Shown: positions 15,873 to 26,682 of the stretch, piece after piece
How the letters are laid out: the number at the start of each line of letters is the position of its first letter
Numbering within the stretch: the stretch's first letter is position 1
Assembly (NCBI GenBank): GCA_958428545.1
Contig: CAUAGM010000002.1
Coordinates: 1 to 64,000, forward strand
DNA from: an uncultured Arcanobacterium sp.
GTDB lineage: Bacteria; Actinomycetota; Actinomycetes; Actinomycetales; Actinomycetaceae
Direction of reading: 5' to 3'
DNA length: 64,000 nt
The notes under the pieces: generated by a model
The model's input: the letters and a program-made list of their open reading frames with translations, nothing else
What the model was told of the DNA's origin: nothing
The model's database searches: none
Translations under genes and position numbers: made by a program

Positions 15873-17033
15873 TCATATCCTGAGAAGTGAGCTAACGATA
15901 CTTTCGATACCTACGCTCGGCGCCGTAAGCCACACAGCAGCAAACCACATTCCGCCCAGATAGCCGATCATTGCACCTATCACAATCAAAATGAGGAGCA
16001 CCAGCCAGCCGAAAGGTGAAGAACCTGATGAAGCAGCACTCACCGTGACGACTGATTCGGAATCCTTATCAGCACTGGATTCTTTCGTTTCCCGCACTGC
16101 CAATTGTGCAGTTTCTTCGGAGAGCTTCGAAAGTTCACTGCTCGGCTCTTTTTCTTGTGTATTCAAAGGATTATCGGCACTTTGATTATTTTCGGCGAGC
16201 ATATCGCCATCGCCGCAATCATCAGATACAGATACCACAGAGAAATCACCAGAAGAAGAATCTTTATCTTCAGAATCTGCCGTATCCTCATTCATTGTTT
16301 CAGTGCAAGCAGCTTCATCGAAAGACTCTTCGGCGCAAGCAGCTTCAGAGCACGTCACTTCAGTGCAAGCAGCCTCATCAAGCGCATCAGACTCTGATGA
16401 TTCATCGCTAGAATCTACGAAATTTTCAACGCCAGATTCGCCGCCATCACTAGTGAGAGGATCGGCTAGATCATCATCAGCAGCATCTGCATTATTTTCT
16501 TTTACGCATATTCCTTCAATTTTCTCGCCCGCTTCGGCGGAAACAGCGTCATCTTCCGCGGCGGAGGAAAAATCCTCACTCGTGCGCCCCACTAAGCGGT
16601 CACGCAATGAAGGTTCAGGCTTGTCGTCTTCTTCATCACCGAAACGTTCAAAAAGAGACTTCCTCTCGGGCGAAGATTGCGTATCAAGAGGCGAGATATT
16701 TTCACTGGGCTGCTCGCGAGTATTTGCTTCAGCTTCTTCCTGAGCAGTGAAATCCTCAAAAAATTCTCCGAAAGCAGCTGGCTCTCTATTATCGCCAGAA
16801 AAAGATGCAGCAGGAGCATCTGGAAGATCAGTGCCGCTCACATGTTCAAAAGTTGCTCTAATTCGATCTTCTGCCTCAGTATTAGAACGTTCCGCTTCGC
16901 GCAGCTCTCGGCGTGACGGGCGGCGCAAACGAAGCTCTTCTGTTTCCGTTAATGAAGGTAGCGAAGCATCGCGAGGGGCAAGCTCACCCATCTCGCGTAA
17001 TTGTCTGCGACTCAGACGTGGTTCTTCACTCAT
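15873..17033 (-). CDS. Acidic, Cys/Ser-rich low-complexity protein with C-terminal membrane anchor
   Basis: A 386-residue protein I do not recognise. The N-terminus is arginine-rich with a repeated (S)RR(Q)LRE motif ([10 protein letters not shown] and [10 protein letters not shown]), common at the start of actinobacterial membrane proteins. Residues 60-330 are strongly acidic and rich in Ser, Glu and Asp. A repeat near residues 215-240 has EAAC spaced by 10-17 residues (EAACTE, EAACAE, EAACTE). The last 50 residues hold one or two hydrophobic segments ([19 protein letters not shown]). Its start overlaps nadD by 4 nt, so it is co-translated. Other actinobacteria often have a LytR-type gene in this slot. 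Confidence 0.65.
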   Translation of the reverse strand: MSEEPRLSRRQLREMGELAPRDASLPSLTETEELRLRRPSRRELREAERSNTEAEDRIRATFEHVSGTDLPDAPAASFSGDNREPAAFGEFFEDFTAQEEAEANTREQPSENISPLDTQSSPERKSLFERFGDEEDDKPEPSLRDRLVGRTSEDFSSAAEDDAVSAEAGEKIEGICVKENNADAADDDLADPLTSDGGESGVENFVDSSDESSESDALDEAACTEVTCSEAACAEESFDEAACTETMNEDTADSEDKDSSSGDFSVVSVSDDCGDGDMLAENNQSADNPLNTQEKEPSSELSKLSEETAQLAVRETKESSADKDSESVVTVSAASSGSSPFGWLVLLILIVIGAMIGYLGGMWFAAVWLTAPSVGIESIVSSLLRI

Positions 17034-17833
17034 TGTTGGTCCTTTCCAGCACTGGTGACATAACTAGCATACACCTCGTTGTGATACTCTCCCACTACAG
17101 AAGCAAGTGCAGTGCTCTGAGCTTGATCTGGTCTGTACAAATGATACTTCTTAATATACTGCACAACCCCATCTGGCACGAGATACCATACTGGCCGCCC
17201 TTCTCCTGCTCGGGCACGCACATCGGTTGAAGAAATAGCCATTGCAGGCACTTCGAGCAAATCAAAATTTTCTCGGGGCAGCCCAGAAAGAGCGAGCGCA
17301 TGCCCAGGGCGATTGACTCCTATAAAATGTGCAAGATTCCAAAGTTCATCGGAATTTTTCCAGTTCAAAATTTGCGGAAGCACATCTGCACCAGTAATAA
17401 AAAAGAGCTGTGCATCTGGATATTCGCAACGCAGATCGCGAAGCGTATCAATTGTGTACGTTGTGCCTGCACGCTCAATATCGACGCGGCTCACAGAAAA
17501 GCGAGGATTATTCGCTGTTGCAATCACCGTCATGAGATAACGGTGCTCCGCAAGCGTCACTCGTCGATCTTTTTTGAATGGCTGTTCCCCTGTGGGCACA
17601 AAAACTACTTCATCTAAATCAAATTCATGCTGCACTTCAGAAGCAGCCACTAAGTGCCCATTATGAATCGGATCAAATGTGCCGCCCATAATACCGATTC
17701 TGCGGCGCTTCACCTCGCAAGCAGCGAAAGTTTCACGGCTGCCAGCAACATCAAGAGAAGACGATATGCCAGAGCCAGGCGTCACAACGGCATCGCTATT
17801 GTGACAAAAAGTTTCAGACGCGCACATGGCCAT
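17030..17833 (-). CDS. nadD: Nicotinate-nucleotide adenylyltransferase
   Basis: A 267-residue enzyme that makes deamido-NAD from nicotinate mononucleotide and ATP. The nucleotidyltransferase motif [18 protein letters not shown] is at about residues 47-64, and the C-terminal [13 protein letters not shown] motif binds ATP. About 40 residues precede the conserved start (RRRIGIMGG), longer than usual. The first ATG overlaps the proA end by 20 nt, and a start closer to the motif is possible. It links with the nicotinate phosphoribosyltransferase gene at 63313, which supplies its substrate. Confidence 0.9.
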   Translation of the reverse strand: MAMCASETFCHNSDAVVTPGSGISSSLDVAGSRETFAACEVKRRRIGIMGGTFDPIHNGHLVAASEVQHEFDLDEVVFVPTGEQPFKKDRRVTLAEHRYLMTVIATANNPRFSVSRVDIERAGTTYTIDTLRDLRCEYPDAQLFFITGADVLPQILNWKNSDELWNLAHFIGVNRPGHALALSGLPRENFDLLEVPAMAISSTDVRARAGEGRPVWYLVPDGVVQYIKKYHLYRPDQAQSTALASVVGEYHNEVYASYVTSAGKDQQ

Positions 17834-19091
17834 CTCCCTCTACGATCCACATCGTCGTAGTTATTTCTCGCACACCCATCGGCCCGCGAGCATGTAGTTT
17901 TTGAGTGGAAATCCCGATTTCCGCCCCCAGCCCAAACTCACCACCATCAGTGAAGCGAGTTGAAGCATTTACCATCACCACGGCACAATCCATCGCATTC
18001 ACAAAATACTCAATAGCGCCAAAATTCTCGCTTACAATCGCCTCGGTGTGCCCCGTAGAATAGCTCAGAATATGAGCAATTGCCTCATCTTCGCTATCGA
18101 CAATTTTCACAGCAATCTCTTTAGAAAGATATTCTTTCGCCCAATCCTCCTCAGTAGCTAAAAGAGCATGAAGTGACGGCGGCGCTTCAGCTAACGCCCG
18201 AGGATCGGCATGCACAAGCACTGCTTCACGCTCGCATTCTTCATACACTCTAGGTAAGAATTTTTCTGCCACGCTACTATGCACAAGCAGTGATTCTGCA
18301 GCATTGCATACTCCTGTGCGCTGAAGTTTGGAATTGAGAACAATCGCAAGCGCTTTATCGAGATCTGCATATTCATCAACATACACGTGCACATTGCCCA
18401 CGCCTGTTTCAATCACTGGCACAAGCGCTTCTCGAACAACCATCTGAATAAGCCCTGCTCCTCCGCGAGGAATTACGAGGTCTACAAGACCGCGAGCGCG
18501 CAGCAACTCCACAGCGCCGTCACGCCCAAAAGAATCGATAGAACTGACGAGTGCCCGATCGTAGCCGCATTCTTCCAGTGCGCTTTGTATAGCGGCAACT
18601 AATGCTGCGTTCGAGTGCGCAGCAGCAGAACCTCCCCGCACAATCGCAGCACTTCCAGCTTTCAACGCCAGCGCCGCCGCATCAACAGTGACGTTTGGGC
18701 GGGCTTCATAAATCATTCCGATCACGCCCATAGGCACGCGAACCTTTTTAAGCCGCAAACCGTTATCGAGCGTTCGCCCCTCAACTATTTCCCCGATAGG
18801 ATCAGGAAGAGAAGCAATATGCCGCACAGCTTGAGCGATAGCAGCTATACGCTCATTCGTCAGCTCGAGGCGATCCAGCAAACCTGGATTCATCTCTTTC
18901 TCTCGTGCCGCCTGCATATCTCGCTCATTTGCGCGCACAATACTATCTGCACGATCTTCAAGTGCCGAAGCTATTGCCTCAAGGAGTCGATTTTTTTCGC
19001 TCGCTGAGGCCCTGCGCAAAACTGCACTAGCTGCACGAGCATCGCGCGCTATCTTCCGCACTCCAATGCGTGAAGGGGTGATGTTTTCCAT
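17814..19091 (-). CDS. proA: Gamma-glutamyl phosphate reductase
   Basis: A 425-residue aldehyde-dehydrogenase-fold enzyme for the second step of proline synthesis. Key segments are [21 protein letters not shown], the catalytic cysteine in [16 protein letters not shown], and the C-terminal [32 protein letters not shown] precedes the ATG. proB is about 1.7 kb upstream on the same strand, separated by the divergent trxA and a monooxygenase-like gene. Confidence 0.95.
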   Translation of the reverse strand: MENITPSRIGVRKIARDARAASAVLRRASASEKNRLLEAIASALEDRADSIVRANERDMQAAREKEMNPGLLDRLELTNERIAAIAQAVRHIASLPDPIGEIVEGRTLDNGLRLKKVRVPMGVIGMIYEARPNVTVDAAALALKAGSAAIVRGGSAAAHSNAALVAAIQSALEECGYDRALVSSIDSFGRDGAVELLRARGLVDLVIPRGGAGLIQMVVREALVPVIETGVGNVHVYVDEYADLDKALAIVLNSKLQRTGVCNAAESLLVHSSVAEKFLPRVYEECEREAVLVHADPRALAEAPPSLHALLATEEDWAKEYLSKEIAVKIVDSEDEAIAHILSYSTGHTEAIVSENFGAIEYFVNAMDCAVVMVNASTRFTDGGEFGLGAEIGISTQKLHARGPMGVREITTTMWIVEGDGHVRV

Positions 19092-19224
19092 ATCTTTTCC
19101 TATCGGGAATACATGCTATTAAAAAGCGTTACACGCTATGTTAGTAAAGAAATTTGTATGCTCCCAAGTGCGCAGAGCGCAGGAAGCAAAATAAGCTCAT
19201 AAAGCAAGAGAAAGAAAGGAAACT

Positions 19225-19593
19225 ATGAGCACTATTGAGGTAACAAAGGATAACTTTAAAGATACAATCGCTGAAGGCATCGTCCTTCTCGATTTCTGGG
19301 CACCATGGTGCGGACCTTGCCGCCAGTTCGGACCTGTCTTCGAGAAAGCATCCGAGGCTCATCCCGACGTCGTTTTCGGAAAAATAAACACCGATGAGCA
19401 GCCCGAACTCGGTGGAGCTTTCCAAATTATGTCTATTCCAACTCTGATGGTTTTCCGTGATGGAATCCAGGTATTCCAGCAGCCAGGTGCACTTTCCAGC
19501 TCCGCACTGGAAGAACTCGTCACCAATGCACTCGCTCTCGATATGGACGAAGTGCGTGCAAAAGCTGAGGAAGCAGCGGCTGAACAGGCCTGA
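19225..19593 (+). CDS. trxA: Thioredoxin
   Basis: A 122-residue thioredoxin with the active site WAPWCGPC (Cys29 and Cys32) and the cis-proline in MSIPTLMVF. It reduces protein disulfides in the cytoplasm. A short Ala/Glu-rich tail follows the fold. AAAGGAAACT is the ribosome binding site. It is divergent from proA (133-nt gap) and convergent with the next gene. Confidence 0.95.
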   Translation: MSTIEVTKDNFKDTIAEGIVLLDFWAPWCGPCRQFGPVFEKASEAHPDVVFGKINTDEQPELGGAFQIMSIPTLMVFRDGIQVFQQPGALSSSALEELVTNALALDMDEVRAKAEEAAAEQA

Positions 19594-19639
19594 GTTTTCC
19601 GTTTACGCTTATCTCACGGGCTATTGTGCTCGTATCCGA

Positions 19640-20596
19640 TTACTCCCGCTCAATTGTGGCTCGCGCTTCAAGGAGCGGGAGTACTCCTTTCAGCACAGAT
19701 GCAAGATCGGTAGGCAGCGACGCTGGTGTCAATACCATCCCATCTGCAGCGCCCATCCCAACCCAAGACTCGATAGCGTCTGCAACGTCATAAACAGTGC
19801 CCACCACAGACGCCATACCAGAAAATAGCTCGCCGCCATTAAGCTGAGAAATAAGAATTGATCTTTCTTCTGCCGCCTGCAGCGTTGCCGAAATAACGAT
19901 TCCTAAATCGGCAAACACCGTAAAATCGCTCTTTCTTTTCCTTGCCGCTTCTTTGAGAGCAAACCTCATCTGCCGCACTGCTGCCCGATCAGGATGCCGC
20001 ACGCGCACAGCATCGAAAATATTGGCAACCGTCTCAGCATTCTCGCCCGTCACCTGAGGATTAGTGGCCAGCAGCCACACACTTACGCCAGCTGCACGAG
20101 CATCATCCGCTGCACGCTTAAAATCGTGATAATCGTCAATCTCCTGAAGCGTGAGCATTACGGCTGCGCTCACAACCCGCGCATTTGTCAAAAGACTCAC
20201 AGCTTCACGAATATAGAGCGGATCTGAAGGAATTTCAGCGCAGATTTGAGGCGTTTTCCCCAAGCCTAACTTCCCTGCCATCGTCACTCCATCCAGGGCA
20301 GCAGAGCGCGGAGGAGCCGTTGGGTGCACATGAAAATCTCGATCCAACGTGATGGAATCTACCCCTCCTGCATAGGCAGCACTCACTGACGATGCCAGGA
20401 GAGGCAAATTGACGCGCTGGAGAAAAGTCTCGGGCACATCCTGCCCAGGAATATCCATTTCCGCTGCCCCTAGAAGCGTAAGATTCATACCAATCGGAGC
20501 ATGTATCGTCACGTCTGGAAGTATGCTCGGATCCGACATATCAATCGGCGTGGAATCATGAAGAGCATGGCTACTGGCTGCAATTGATACAGGCAT
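19640..20596 (-). CDS. Luciferase-like flavin monooxygenase family protein
   Basis: A 318-residue protein that I assign to the LLM family from its barrel layout: a first strand near MNLTLLGAAEMD, AAYAGGVDSITLDRDF, and a C-terminal GAADGMVLTPASLPTDLASV, which matches the family's GADGF-x-L-x-P ending. The sequence is otherwise divergent and short for the family (usually 330-450), so the substrate and even FMN or F420 use are open. It sits between proB and trxA and converges on trxA. Confidence 0.6.
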   Translation of the reverse strand: MPVSIAASSHALHDSTPIDMSDPSILPDVTIHAPIGMNLTLLGAAEMDIPGQDVPETFLQRVNLPLLASSVSAAYAGGVDSITLDRDFHVHPTAPPRSAALDGVTMAGKLGLGKTPQICAEIPSDPLYIREAVSLLTNARVVSAAVMLTLQEIDDYHDFKRAADDARAAGVSVWLLATNPQVTGENAETVANIFDAVRVRHPDRAAVRQMRFALKEAARKRKSDFTVFADLGIVISATLQAAEERSILISQLNGGELFSGMASVVGTVYDVADAIESWVGMGAADGMVLTPASLPTDLASVLKGVLPLLEARATIERE

Positions 20597-20743
20597 CGCA
20601 CCTCCCTATCACCTACCCAAACCTACAGCTAGTAGAAATTCTAGCGTGCAGTGCCAAGCAGTGCGATATTTGCTTCTCTATGCGCGAGCCTCGTCTATGC
20701 AAAAGCGCACGAAACTATAGAAAAGTTTTATGAGTATTTCTTT

Positions 20744-21874
20744 CTAGCGAGAATTTGCTGTGTACACAAAATCATCAGCATGAACAACGGCTCGAGGCGC
20801 TCGGCGGCGATCGGCAGAATATGGTTCTTGCCCGATAAAGCGCTTTACTTCAACAGTTGAAAAGGCAACACGGCCTCGACCAATAATCTCGGCACTATCA
20901 GCTCTGCGCACACTCACAATATCGCCCGCACTAAAATTGCCATAAACCTGCGTGATACCAACTGCGAGCAGTGATGCCCCTCCGCTTGCCAAAGCTTTGG
21001 CAGCTCCAGTATCAACGTCGAGAACTCCTGAAATCTCGGCAGAGTATCGCAGCCATAAATCACGAGCACTGCCACGCATAGCGCGAGGCTCAAACCATGT
21101 CCCCACCTCGTCACCATCGAGCGCGCGGCGCAAATCGCTCGTCGATATCAGCAGCGTGCCAACTCCGCCAGCTGTTGCAATATCTGCGGCACGTACTTTC
21201 GTACTCATTCCGCCAGTTCCCACATCTGACCCTTTGCCAGTAATCGAATAGTTAGCAAGCTCCGAAAAATCGGAAACTGTGGGAATTAAACGAGCATCTG
21301 GCTGCGACGGAGGCGCAGTATACAATCCGTCGACGTCTGTGCACAGCACAAGCGCAGAAGCACCAACGACGTGTGCCACCAGCGCCGCTAAACGGTCGTT
21401 ATCTCCGAAGCGCAGATCATCGGTGACAACAGCGTCATTCTCATTCACAATAGGAATCACGCCATAGTGAAGCAAGCGTTTCAATGCCGCCTGCGCATTC
21501 GCATAATGGCAACGATCAACCACATCGTCAGGAGTGAGTAAAACTTGAGCAACCGTCAGCTCTCGGCGAGCAAAACCGTCAAAATATGCACGCATAAGCC
21601 GAGGCTGCCCAACCATCGCCGCTGCCTGCTGATCTCGCACATTAGTCGGACGTTTCTTAAACCCCAAAGGTGAAATTCCTGCAGCCACCGAACCCGAAGA
21701 AACGAGAAGTATTTCCTGCCCGCGCCCATGAGCATCACTGACCACATCTATCAATTCGTTGAGCGTTTCCTGAGCTAAACCGCCATGAGAGGCGGTGAGC
21801 GACGAGGATCCTACTTTAATGACGATACGCCGAGCCATACCTAAAAGATGCCTATTCGCAAATACATTCGCCAT
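20744..21874 (-). CDS. proB: Glutamate 5-kinase
   Basis: A 376-residue kinase for the first step of proline synthesis, feeding ProA. The amino-acid-kinase domain opens with RIVIKVGSSSLTA and contains PIVNENDAV and GTGGMSTKVRAA. The C-terminal PUA domain (from about residue 285) begins near DVDTGAAKALASGGASLLAVG. The start at 21874 has AGGAG nine bases upstream and was preferred to the internal ATG at 21838, which lacks one. It lies 36 nt after obgE, in the usual obgE-proB order. Confidence 0.95.
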   Translation of the reverse strand: MANVFANRHLLGMARRIVIKVGSSSLTASHGGLAQETLNELIDVVSDAHGRGQEILLVSSGSVAAGISPLGFKKRPTNVRDQQAAAMVGQPRLMRAYFDGFARRELTVAQVLLTPDDVVDRCHYANAQAALKRLLHYGVIPIVNENDAVVTDDLRFGDNDRLAALVAHVVGASALVLCTDVDGLYTAPPSQPDARLIPTVSDFSELANYSITGKGSDVGTGGMSTKVRAADIATAGGVGTLLISTSDLRRALDGDEVGTWFEPRAMRGSARDLWLRYSAEISGVLDVDTGAAKALASGGASLLAVGITQVYGNFSAGDIVSVRRADSAEIIGRGRVAFSTVEVKRFIGQEPYSADRRRAPRAVVHADDFVYTANSR

Positions 21875-21910
21875 ATGTGTACTCTCCTAATCCAAGAAGA
21901 TATATTCGCC

Positions 21911-23440
21911 TCATTCATCAATGCTTGGGTTTATCCAATGCCCGCTTGCACCCTCACGCCACAGCTCTTCGCGTGCTGCCGCTTTGGCATCCATCGATTC
22001 GTGATACGCAGCTTTACGCTCTTTACGAGAAGCGCGCTTTGGCTCATTCATGCGAAGATCTGTGCCACGCGGTCCAAGAAGCTCTGCTCCAGCTACCACA
22101 GTTGGCTCCCAGTCAAAAATATAGCCATCGGCATCGGAACCGATCACGACCATCGAACCAGAGCGAGCACCAGCTTTCATTAGCTCTTCTTCAATACCGA
22201 GATTAGCCAAACGATCAGCCAGATACCCAACAGCTTCATCATTTGAAAAATCAGTTTGCGCTACCCATCTTTCAGGCTTTACACCGCGAATCTGGAAATA
22301 CTCACCCTCGGAATTCTTTTTGCGAGTGACGGTGAATACTTGCGTTTCCTGCTGATTCAACGGGCGAATCACTGGGCGCAAATTCATATCTGATTCAGCC
22401 TTCTCACGTTCACGCACAGCAGTGACAATCGTTGCAAGCCCATATCGCAGATCTTTTAGGCCTTCATGACTCACTGCGCTCACTACGTAGACAGGAAGCC
22501 CCCGAGCTTTAAGCTCTGGTTTCACGAAATCAGCCAGCTCGCGAGCTTGCGGAACATCTGCTTTATTGAGCACAACCACTCGCGGACGGTCCATAAGTGG
22601 AAGCATTCCCTCAATCGGAGGAATCTGCGCAGCATATTGGCTAAGTTCGTATTCCAACTGATCCAGATCGGAAAGCGGATCTCGACCAGGCTCCAAGGTG
22701 GCGCAATCGAGCACATGGACGAGGGTTGCACAACGCTCAATATGGCGTAAAAACTCCAGACCAAGCCCTTTGCCTTCTGAAGCTCCTGGGATGAGACCTG
22801 GCACATCAGCAATTGTATAACGCACACGATCAGCATCGACTACACCGAGATTCGGCACAAGCGTCGTAAAAGGATAATCAGCAATTTTGGGGCGTGCAGC
22901 GCTCATCGCCGCGATAAGCGAACTCTTTCCCGCGCTGGGAAAACCGACGAGAGCGACGTCTGCCACAGATTTCAATTCGAGATAGACGTCCCGAGTTTCT
23001 CCTTCTGTGCCGAGCAGGGCAAAACCTGGCGCTTTTCGTTTCACAGAAGCAAGAGCAGCATTTCCAAGCCCGCCAATTCCTCCTTCAGCAGCGATGTATT
23101 CGTCACCGATAGCAACGAGATCTGCGAGTACGTTGCCCTCTGAGTCTTTAACAACTGTGCCGGCAGGCACGCTCACAACAAGATCGGCACCTCTCTTCCC
23201 CTGGCGCATATCACCTTCTCCAGGTGCCCCATTTCCTGCTTTTAAATGAGGGGCATGATGAAGATGCAATAGGGTAGTTTCTTGCCCATCAACCCGTAAG
23301 ACGATATCGCCTCCATGCCCGCCATTCGCACCGTCAGGTCCTCCGAGCGGCTTAAACTTTTCGCGATGCACGCTCGCACAGCCATTTCCACCTTTACCTG
23401 CCTGCACATGCAAAACTACATGATCGATAAAACTTGCCAC
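21911..23440 (-). CDS. obgE: GTPase Obg/CgtA
   Basis: A 509-residue ribosome-associated GTPase. It has the glycine-rich OBG fold (residues 1-157; [26 protein letters not shown]) and a G domain with P-loop [10 protein letters not shown], switch [17 protein letters not shown] and NKAD. The C-terminal OCT domain holds [12 protein letters not shown], and an Arg/Lys/Glu-rich tail follows. The start is GTG. It follows rplU-rpmA as in most bacteria. Confidence 0.96.
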   Translation of the reverse strand: MASFIDHVVLHVQAGKGGNGCASVHREKFKPLGGPDGANGGHGGDIVLRVDGQETTLLHLHHAPHLKAGNGAPGEGDMRQGKRGADLVVSVPAGTVVKDSEGNVLADLVAIGDEYIAAEGGIGGLGNAALASVKRKAPGFALLGTEGETRDVYLELKSVADVALVGFPSAGKSSLIAAMSAARPKIADYPFTTLVPNLGVVDADRVRYTIADVPGLIPGASEGKGLGLEFLRHIERCATLVHVLDCATLEPGRDPLSDLDQLEYELSQYAAQIPPIEGMLPLMDRPRVVVLNKADVPQARELADFVKPELKARGLPVYVVSAVSHEGLKDLRYGLATIVTAVREREKAESDMNLRPVIRPLNQQETQVFTVTRKKNSEGEYFQIRGVKPERWVAQTDFSNDEAVGYLADRLANLGIEEELMKAGARSGSMVVIGSDADGYIFDWEPTVVAGAELLGPRGTDLRMNEPKRASRKERKAAYHESMDAKAAAREELWREGASGHWINPSIDE

Positions 23441-23462
23441 GTATCTCGCCTATCTATATAGC

Positions 23463-23493
23463 AATCAGGGGCGGAGTTGATCCGCCCCTGATT
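23463..23493 (-). terminator. Hairpin between rpmA and obgE
   Basis: AATCAGGGGCGGA (23463-23475) and TCCGCCCCTGATT (23481-23493) pair perfectly over a 5-nt loop. It lies 17 nt beyond the rpmA stop and 22 nt before the obgE start. No T-run follows on the minus strand, so partial termination between ribosomal proteins and obgE is likely. Confidence 0.6.
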
Positions 23494-23509
23494 ATATGCT
23501 TACTGCGTA

Positions 23510-23767
23510 TCAGGCCTCAGCTACAGCCACGTTCACAACCTTGCGACCACGGTGAGTACCAAACTCAACATTGCCAGCTGCGAGAGCGAACAGCGTATCA
23601 TCGCCGCCACGCCCAACGTTCGAACCTGGGTGGAAGTGGGTGCCACGCTGACGCACAATAATCTCACCAGCATTGACGAACTGTCCACCGAAACGCTTTA
23701 CACCAAGACGCTGAGCGTTGGAATCGCGCCCGTTGCTTGTGGAGCTCGCGCCCTTCTTGTGTGCCAT
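23510..23767 (-). CDS. rpmA: 50S ribosomal protein L27
   Basis: An 85-residue L27, starting [20 protein letters not shown] and keeping the [22 protein letters not shown] core near the peptidyl-transferase centre. The N-terminus starts directly with AHKKG, without the cleaved extension found in Firmicutes. AGAGGTAGAG precedes the ATG. It follows rplU after 57 nt. Confidence 0.97.
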   Translation of the reverse strand: MAHKKGASSTSNGRDSNAQRLGVKRFGGQFVNAGEIIVRQRGTHFHPGSNVGRGGDDTLFALAAGNVEFGTHRGRKVVNVAVAEA

Positions 23768-23824
23768 GTGCTCTACCTCTTCTAGTCTCTCATCATCTTT
23801 TCAGCTGCTGCTTGCGCAACACAA

Positions 23825-24130
23825 CTACTTAATGCTCGTCACCTTCAGGCGGGTGAGCTTCTGACGATGCCCCTGGCGCTTACGGTAACCAGACTTGTTC
23901 TTGTACTTGACGATCGTGATCTTCGGACCTTTTTCGTCACGAACGATTTCAGCCGTTACCTTAGCTTTAATGCCATCAGCCGCAGTGGTGATCTTGGTAC
24001 CGTCAACAAGCATCAATGGCTCAAGTTCAACCTTGTCGCCCGGCTCGCCTGCAATCCTGTCCATAACCACGATGGAACCCACAGCCACCTTCTCTTGGTG
24101 CCCGCCTGCCTTCACAATCGCGTAAACCAC
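23825..24130 (-). CDS. rplU: 50S ribosomal protein L21
   Basis: A 101-residue L21 with [18 protein letters not shown] and the C-terminal [20 protein letters not shown]. The start is GTG. It is first in the rplU-rpmA-obgE run. The 164 nt separating it from the RNase E/G gene presumably hold its promoter and leader. Confidence 0.97.
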   Translation of the reverse strand: MVYAIVKAGGHQEKVAVGSIVVMDRIAGEPGDKVELEPLMLVDGTKITTAADGIKAKVTAEIVRDEKGPKITIVKYKNKSGYRKRQGHRQKLTRLKVTSIK

Positions 24131-24294
24131 GTTTAGCTCATCTCTGTCGATTCGTTTGCAGCTTCACGCGGCTCTTTTTCAAACTGCGTGCCTCTGCACT
24201 GAAAATGGAACGACGCACTACTGTGCGCCAGCACCCTAGCTTAACTGTTTAAAGCCTGTCTAAACAAGTTAAGAAAGCGCGATACTTGCCACAT

Positions 24295-26682
24295 TTACTC
24301 ATTTTTCTTCACTGGAAAGCTCATAATAGCGCTTGTGGCGGAAATAGAACTCACTGGAGTGATCGTTCCAGAAGAGGTAACGATACCTCGCGGCTTTTTC
24401 GTTCCTTTGCCAGATGTACTCACAGATGCACTCGATGCTTGCGCCTGCTTATGTTCTTTCTCTTGTAAAGCTTTACTGCTCGATTTCTTCTCTTTTTCCT
24501 TATGCTTATGAGCAGCTGCAGCAGCAATATTATTGAGCGCAGCCTTTACCTCAGCTTGTTTTGCTTCAGCTTCTGGATCCACATCTTTTTCAACTTTTTC
24601 CGTGCGTCCAGCCGCTCCGCCCACGACCATCGTGTCAATATCCGGAGTTTCTCCCTTTTCGATCGGGTGGTCATAGGTGACGTATCCACGACCTTCGCAG
24701 TGCTCGCATACTGTTGAAAACGCCTCAACTAAGCCTTGCCCAACGCGCTTGCGCGTCATCTGCACCAAACCAAGACTCGTCACTTCAGCAACCTGATGAC
24801 GAGTGCGATCACGGCCAAGGCATTCGATCAGGCGGCGCAGCACAAGCTCACGGTTAGCTTCGAGCACCATATCGATAAAGTCAATGACGACGATACCGCC
24901 GATATCTCGCAATCGCAGCTGCCGCACAATTTCTTCCGCGGCTTCCAGATTATTTTTGGTTACGGTTTCTTCGAGAGATCCACCAGTGCCTGTGAACTTT
25001 CCAGTATTGACATCGATAACAGTCATCGCTTCTGTGCGGTCAATCACAAGCGAACCGCCCGAAGGCAGATACACTGCGCGATCAAATGCTTTAGCGAGCT
25101 GTTCATCAACTCGGTGAGCTGCAAAAATATCTGCACTATCCTCCCACTTACGCACCCGAGCAACCAGCTCTGGAGAAAGCTCCTGCACGTATTCAGAAAT
25201 CGTCTCCCACGTGTTTTCGCCCTGTACGCTCAGAGAATCAAAATCTTCGTTGAAAACGTCACGCACTACGCGCACTGCTAACTCTGGTTCACCTTTCAAC
25301 AGGCTTGGCGCATTTTTGGAACTCTTGGATTTTGCCTGAATATCTTTCCAGCTCTTGGTGAGCCTTTCCACATCAAGCCTGAGCTGTTCCTCCGTTGCTC
25401 CTTCAGCAGCTGTACGCACAATCACCCCATGCTCTGAAGGCACGAGATCTTTCAAAATTCTCTTAAGCCGTGTGCGCTCTTTCTCTGGGAGTTTGCGCGA
25501 AATACCAGTCATTGCCCCGCTTGGAACGAGCACCAAGTGCCGCCCGGCAAGCGTAATCTGAGAAGTCAGGCGCGCCCCTTTATGCCCAATCGGATCTTTG
25601 GTGACTTGCACGAGCACAGTATCGCCGCTTTTAAGAGCTTCTTCAATGCGGCGCGGCTTACCTTCAAGCCCTGCCACATCCCAGTTTACTTCACCCGCAT
25701 AGAGTACGGCGTTGCGCCCTTTACCGATATCAACGAATGCAGCTTCCATCGAGGGAAGCACATTTTGCACGCGACCGAGATAGACGTTGCCCACCATTGA
25801 GCTTTGAGTGTGACGGGCCACGTAATGCTCAACCAAAATACCGTCTTCAATCACTGCGATTTGATTCAGCCCGTCTTTTTCACGCACGAGCATTGAACGA
25901 GCCACAGATTCGCGGCGTGCAAGAAACTCTGATTCGGAAATCGTGTGACGCCGCCGCCCAGCCTCACGCCCTTCTTTACGGCGCTGCCGCTTAGCTTCAA
26001 GACGGGTGGAACCTTTAGGAGCAGCCACCTGATCAGCAGATATATCCTCACCGCTAGCAGAACGGCGGCGGCGCTTGCGCACGCTCACTGCTCCTGCAAT
26101 CACTTCATCGCTCGGAGCTGAATCGGATACCTGCTTTGCTTTCTTCTGTTTTTGCTTCAACTCCGATACGTCTTCTGTGTATTCTTCAGGCGTTTCAGGT
26201 GAACTGATCGCAGTACTCTCTGCTTTAACACTCCGACGGCGGCGTGTGCGCTTTGGCGACGACTCGTCATCCGCTACATCACTTTGCGCAGTATCATCTG
26301 CTTCGTACATATTCGTATCAGAAGCATCACGCGTCTCAGCAGATTTTCGCCCGCCTCGTGTGCCTCGACGTGAACGCTTCGGCAAATCACCAGCCGCATC
26401 GCCAGCCAAATCGCCAGCAGCAGCATCTTCTGTATCGGAAAAAGATTCAGATTTTTGACGGCGTTCTCTGCGGGCCTGCACAGCACGAGAGACGTCTGGC
26501 TCCTGAAAGAGCACCATCGTAGCTGCAGCAGCAGCTTCATGAACTGGCGTCACAGCAGGAATCTGGGCTGACTCATCGCCAGTGTGCGCCGAAAAAAACA
26601 ATCCTCCAGCAGCGCTGAAATCTGGCGCGCTGGATTGTGCGGACGAGGCTTCACTTAAGCCTTGCGTATTCTTACGTACCAT
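24295..26682 (-). CDS. rne: Ribonuclease E/G family endoribonuclease
   Basis: A 795-residue protein. The catalytic core follows a long charged N-terminal extension (residues 1-260, rich in RRGTRGGRKS-like Arg tracts). The core starts VAVIEDGILVEHYVAR and has an S1 domain (GNVYLGRVQNVLPSMEAAFVDIGKGRNAVLY). The DNase I-like part has IVVIDFIDM and the zinc-link cysteines are in CEHCEGRG. The Ala/Lys-rich C-terminal tail is disordered. The N-terminal extension is the actinobacterial RNase E arrangement. I chose the ATG at 26682, preceded by GGGAG; the frame is open 15 codons further. Confidence 0.93.
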   Translation of the reverse strand: MVRKNTQGLSEASSAQSSAPDFSAAGGLFFSAHTGDESAQIPAVTPVHEAAAAATMVLFQEPDVSRAVQARRERRQKSESFSDTEDAAAGDLAGDAAGDLPKRSRRGTRGGRKSAETRDASDTNMYEADDTAQSDVADDESSPKRTRRRRSVKAESTAISSPETPEEYTEDVSELKQKQKKAKQVSDSAPSDEVIAGAVSVRKRRRRSASGEDISADQVAAPKGSTRLEAKRQRRKEGREAGRRRHTISESEFLARRESVARSMLVREKDGLNQIAVIEDGILVEHYVARHTQSSMVGNVYLGRVQNVLPSMEAAFVDIGKGRNAVLYAGEVNWDVAGLEGKPRRIEEALKSGDTVLVQVTKDPIGHKGARLTSQITLAGRHLVLVPSGAMTGISRKLPEKERTRLKRILKDLVPSEHGVIVRTAAEGATEEQLRLDVERLTKSWKDIQAKSKSSKNAPSLLKGEPELAVRVVRDVFNEDFDSLSVQGENTWETISEYVQELSPELVARVRKWEDSADIFAAHRVDEQLAKAFDRAVYLPSGGSLVIDRTEAMTVIDVNTGKFTGTGGSLEETVTKNNLEAAEEIVRQLRLRDIGGIVVIDFIDMVLEANRELVLRRLIECLGRDRTRHQVAEVTSLGLVQMTRKRVGQGLVEAFSTVCEHCEGRGYVTYDHPIEKGETPDIDTMVVGGAAGRTEKVEKDVDPEAEAKQAEVKAALNNIAAAAAHKHKEKEKKSSSKALQEKEHKQAQASSASVSTSGKGTKKPRGIVTSSGTITPVSSISATSAIMSFPVKKNE

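Noticed and set aside
16303..16743. Ser/Ala-rich open frame on the plus strand of 146 codons
   Set aside because: It is the mirror of the low-complexity acidic repeats of the minus-strand gene 15873-17033; it has no ribosome binding site and no recognisable domain.
24736..25281. 181-codon plus-strand frame antisense to the RNase E/G gene
   Set aside because: It lies wholly inside the conserved catalytic core coded on the minus strand, and its translation has random composition.
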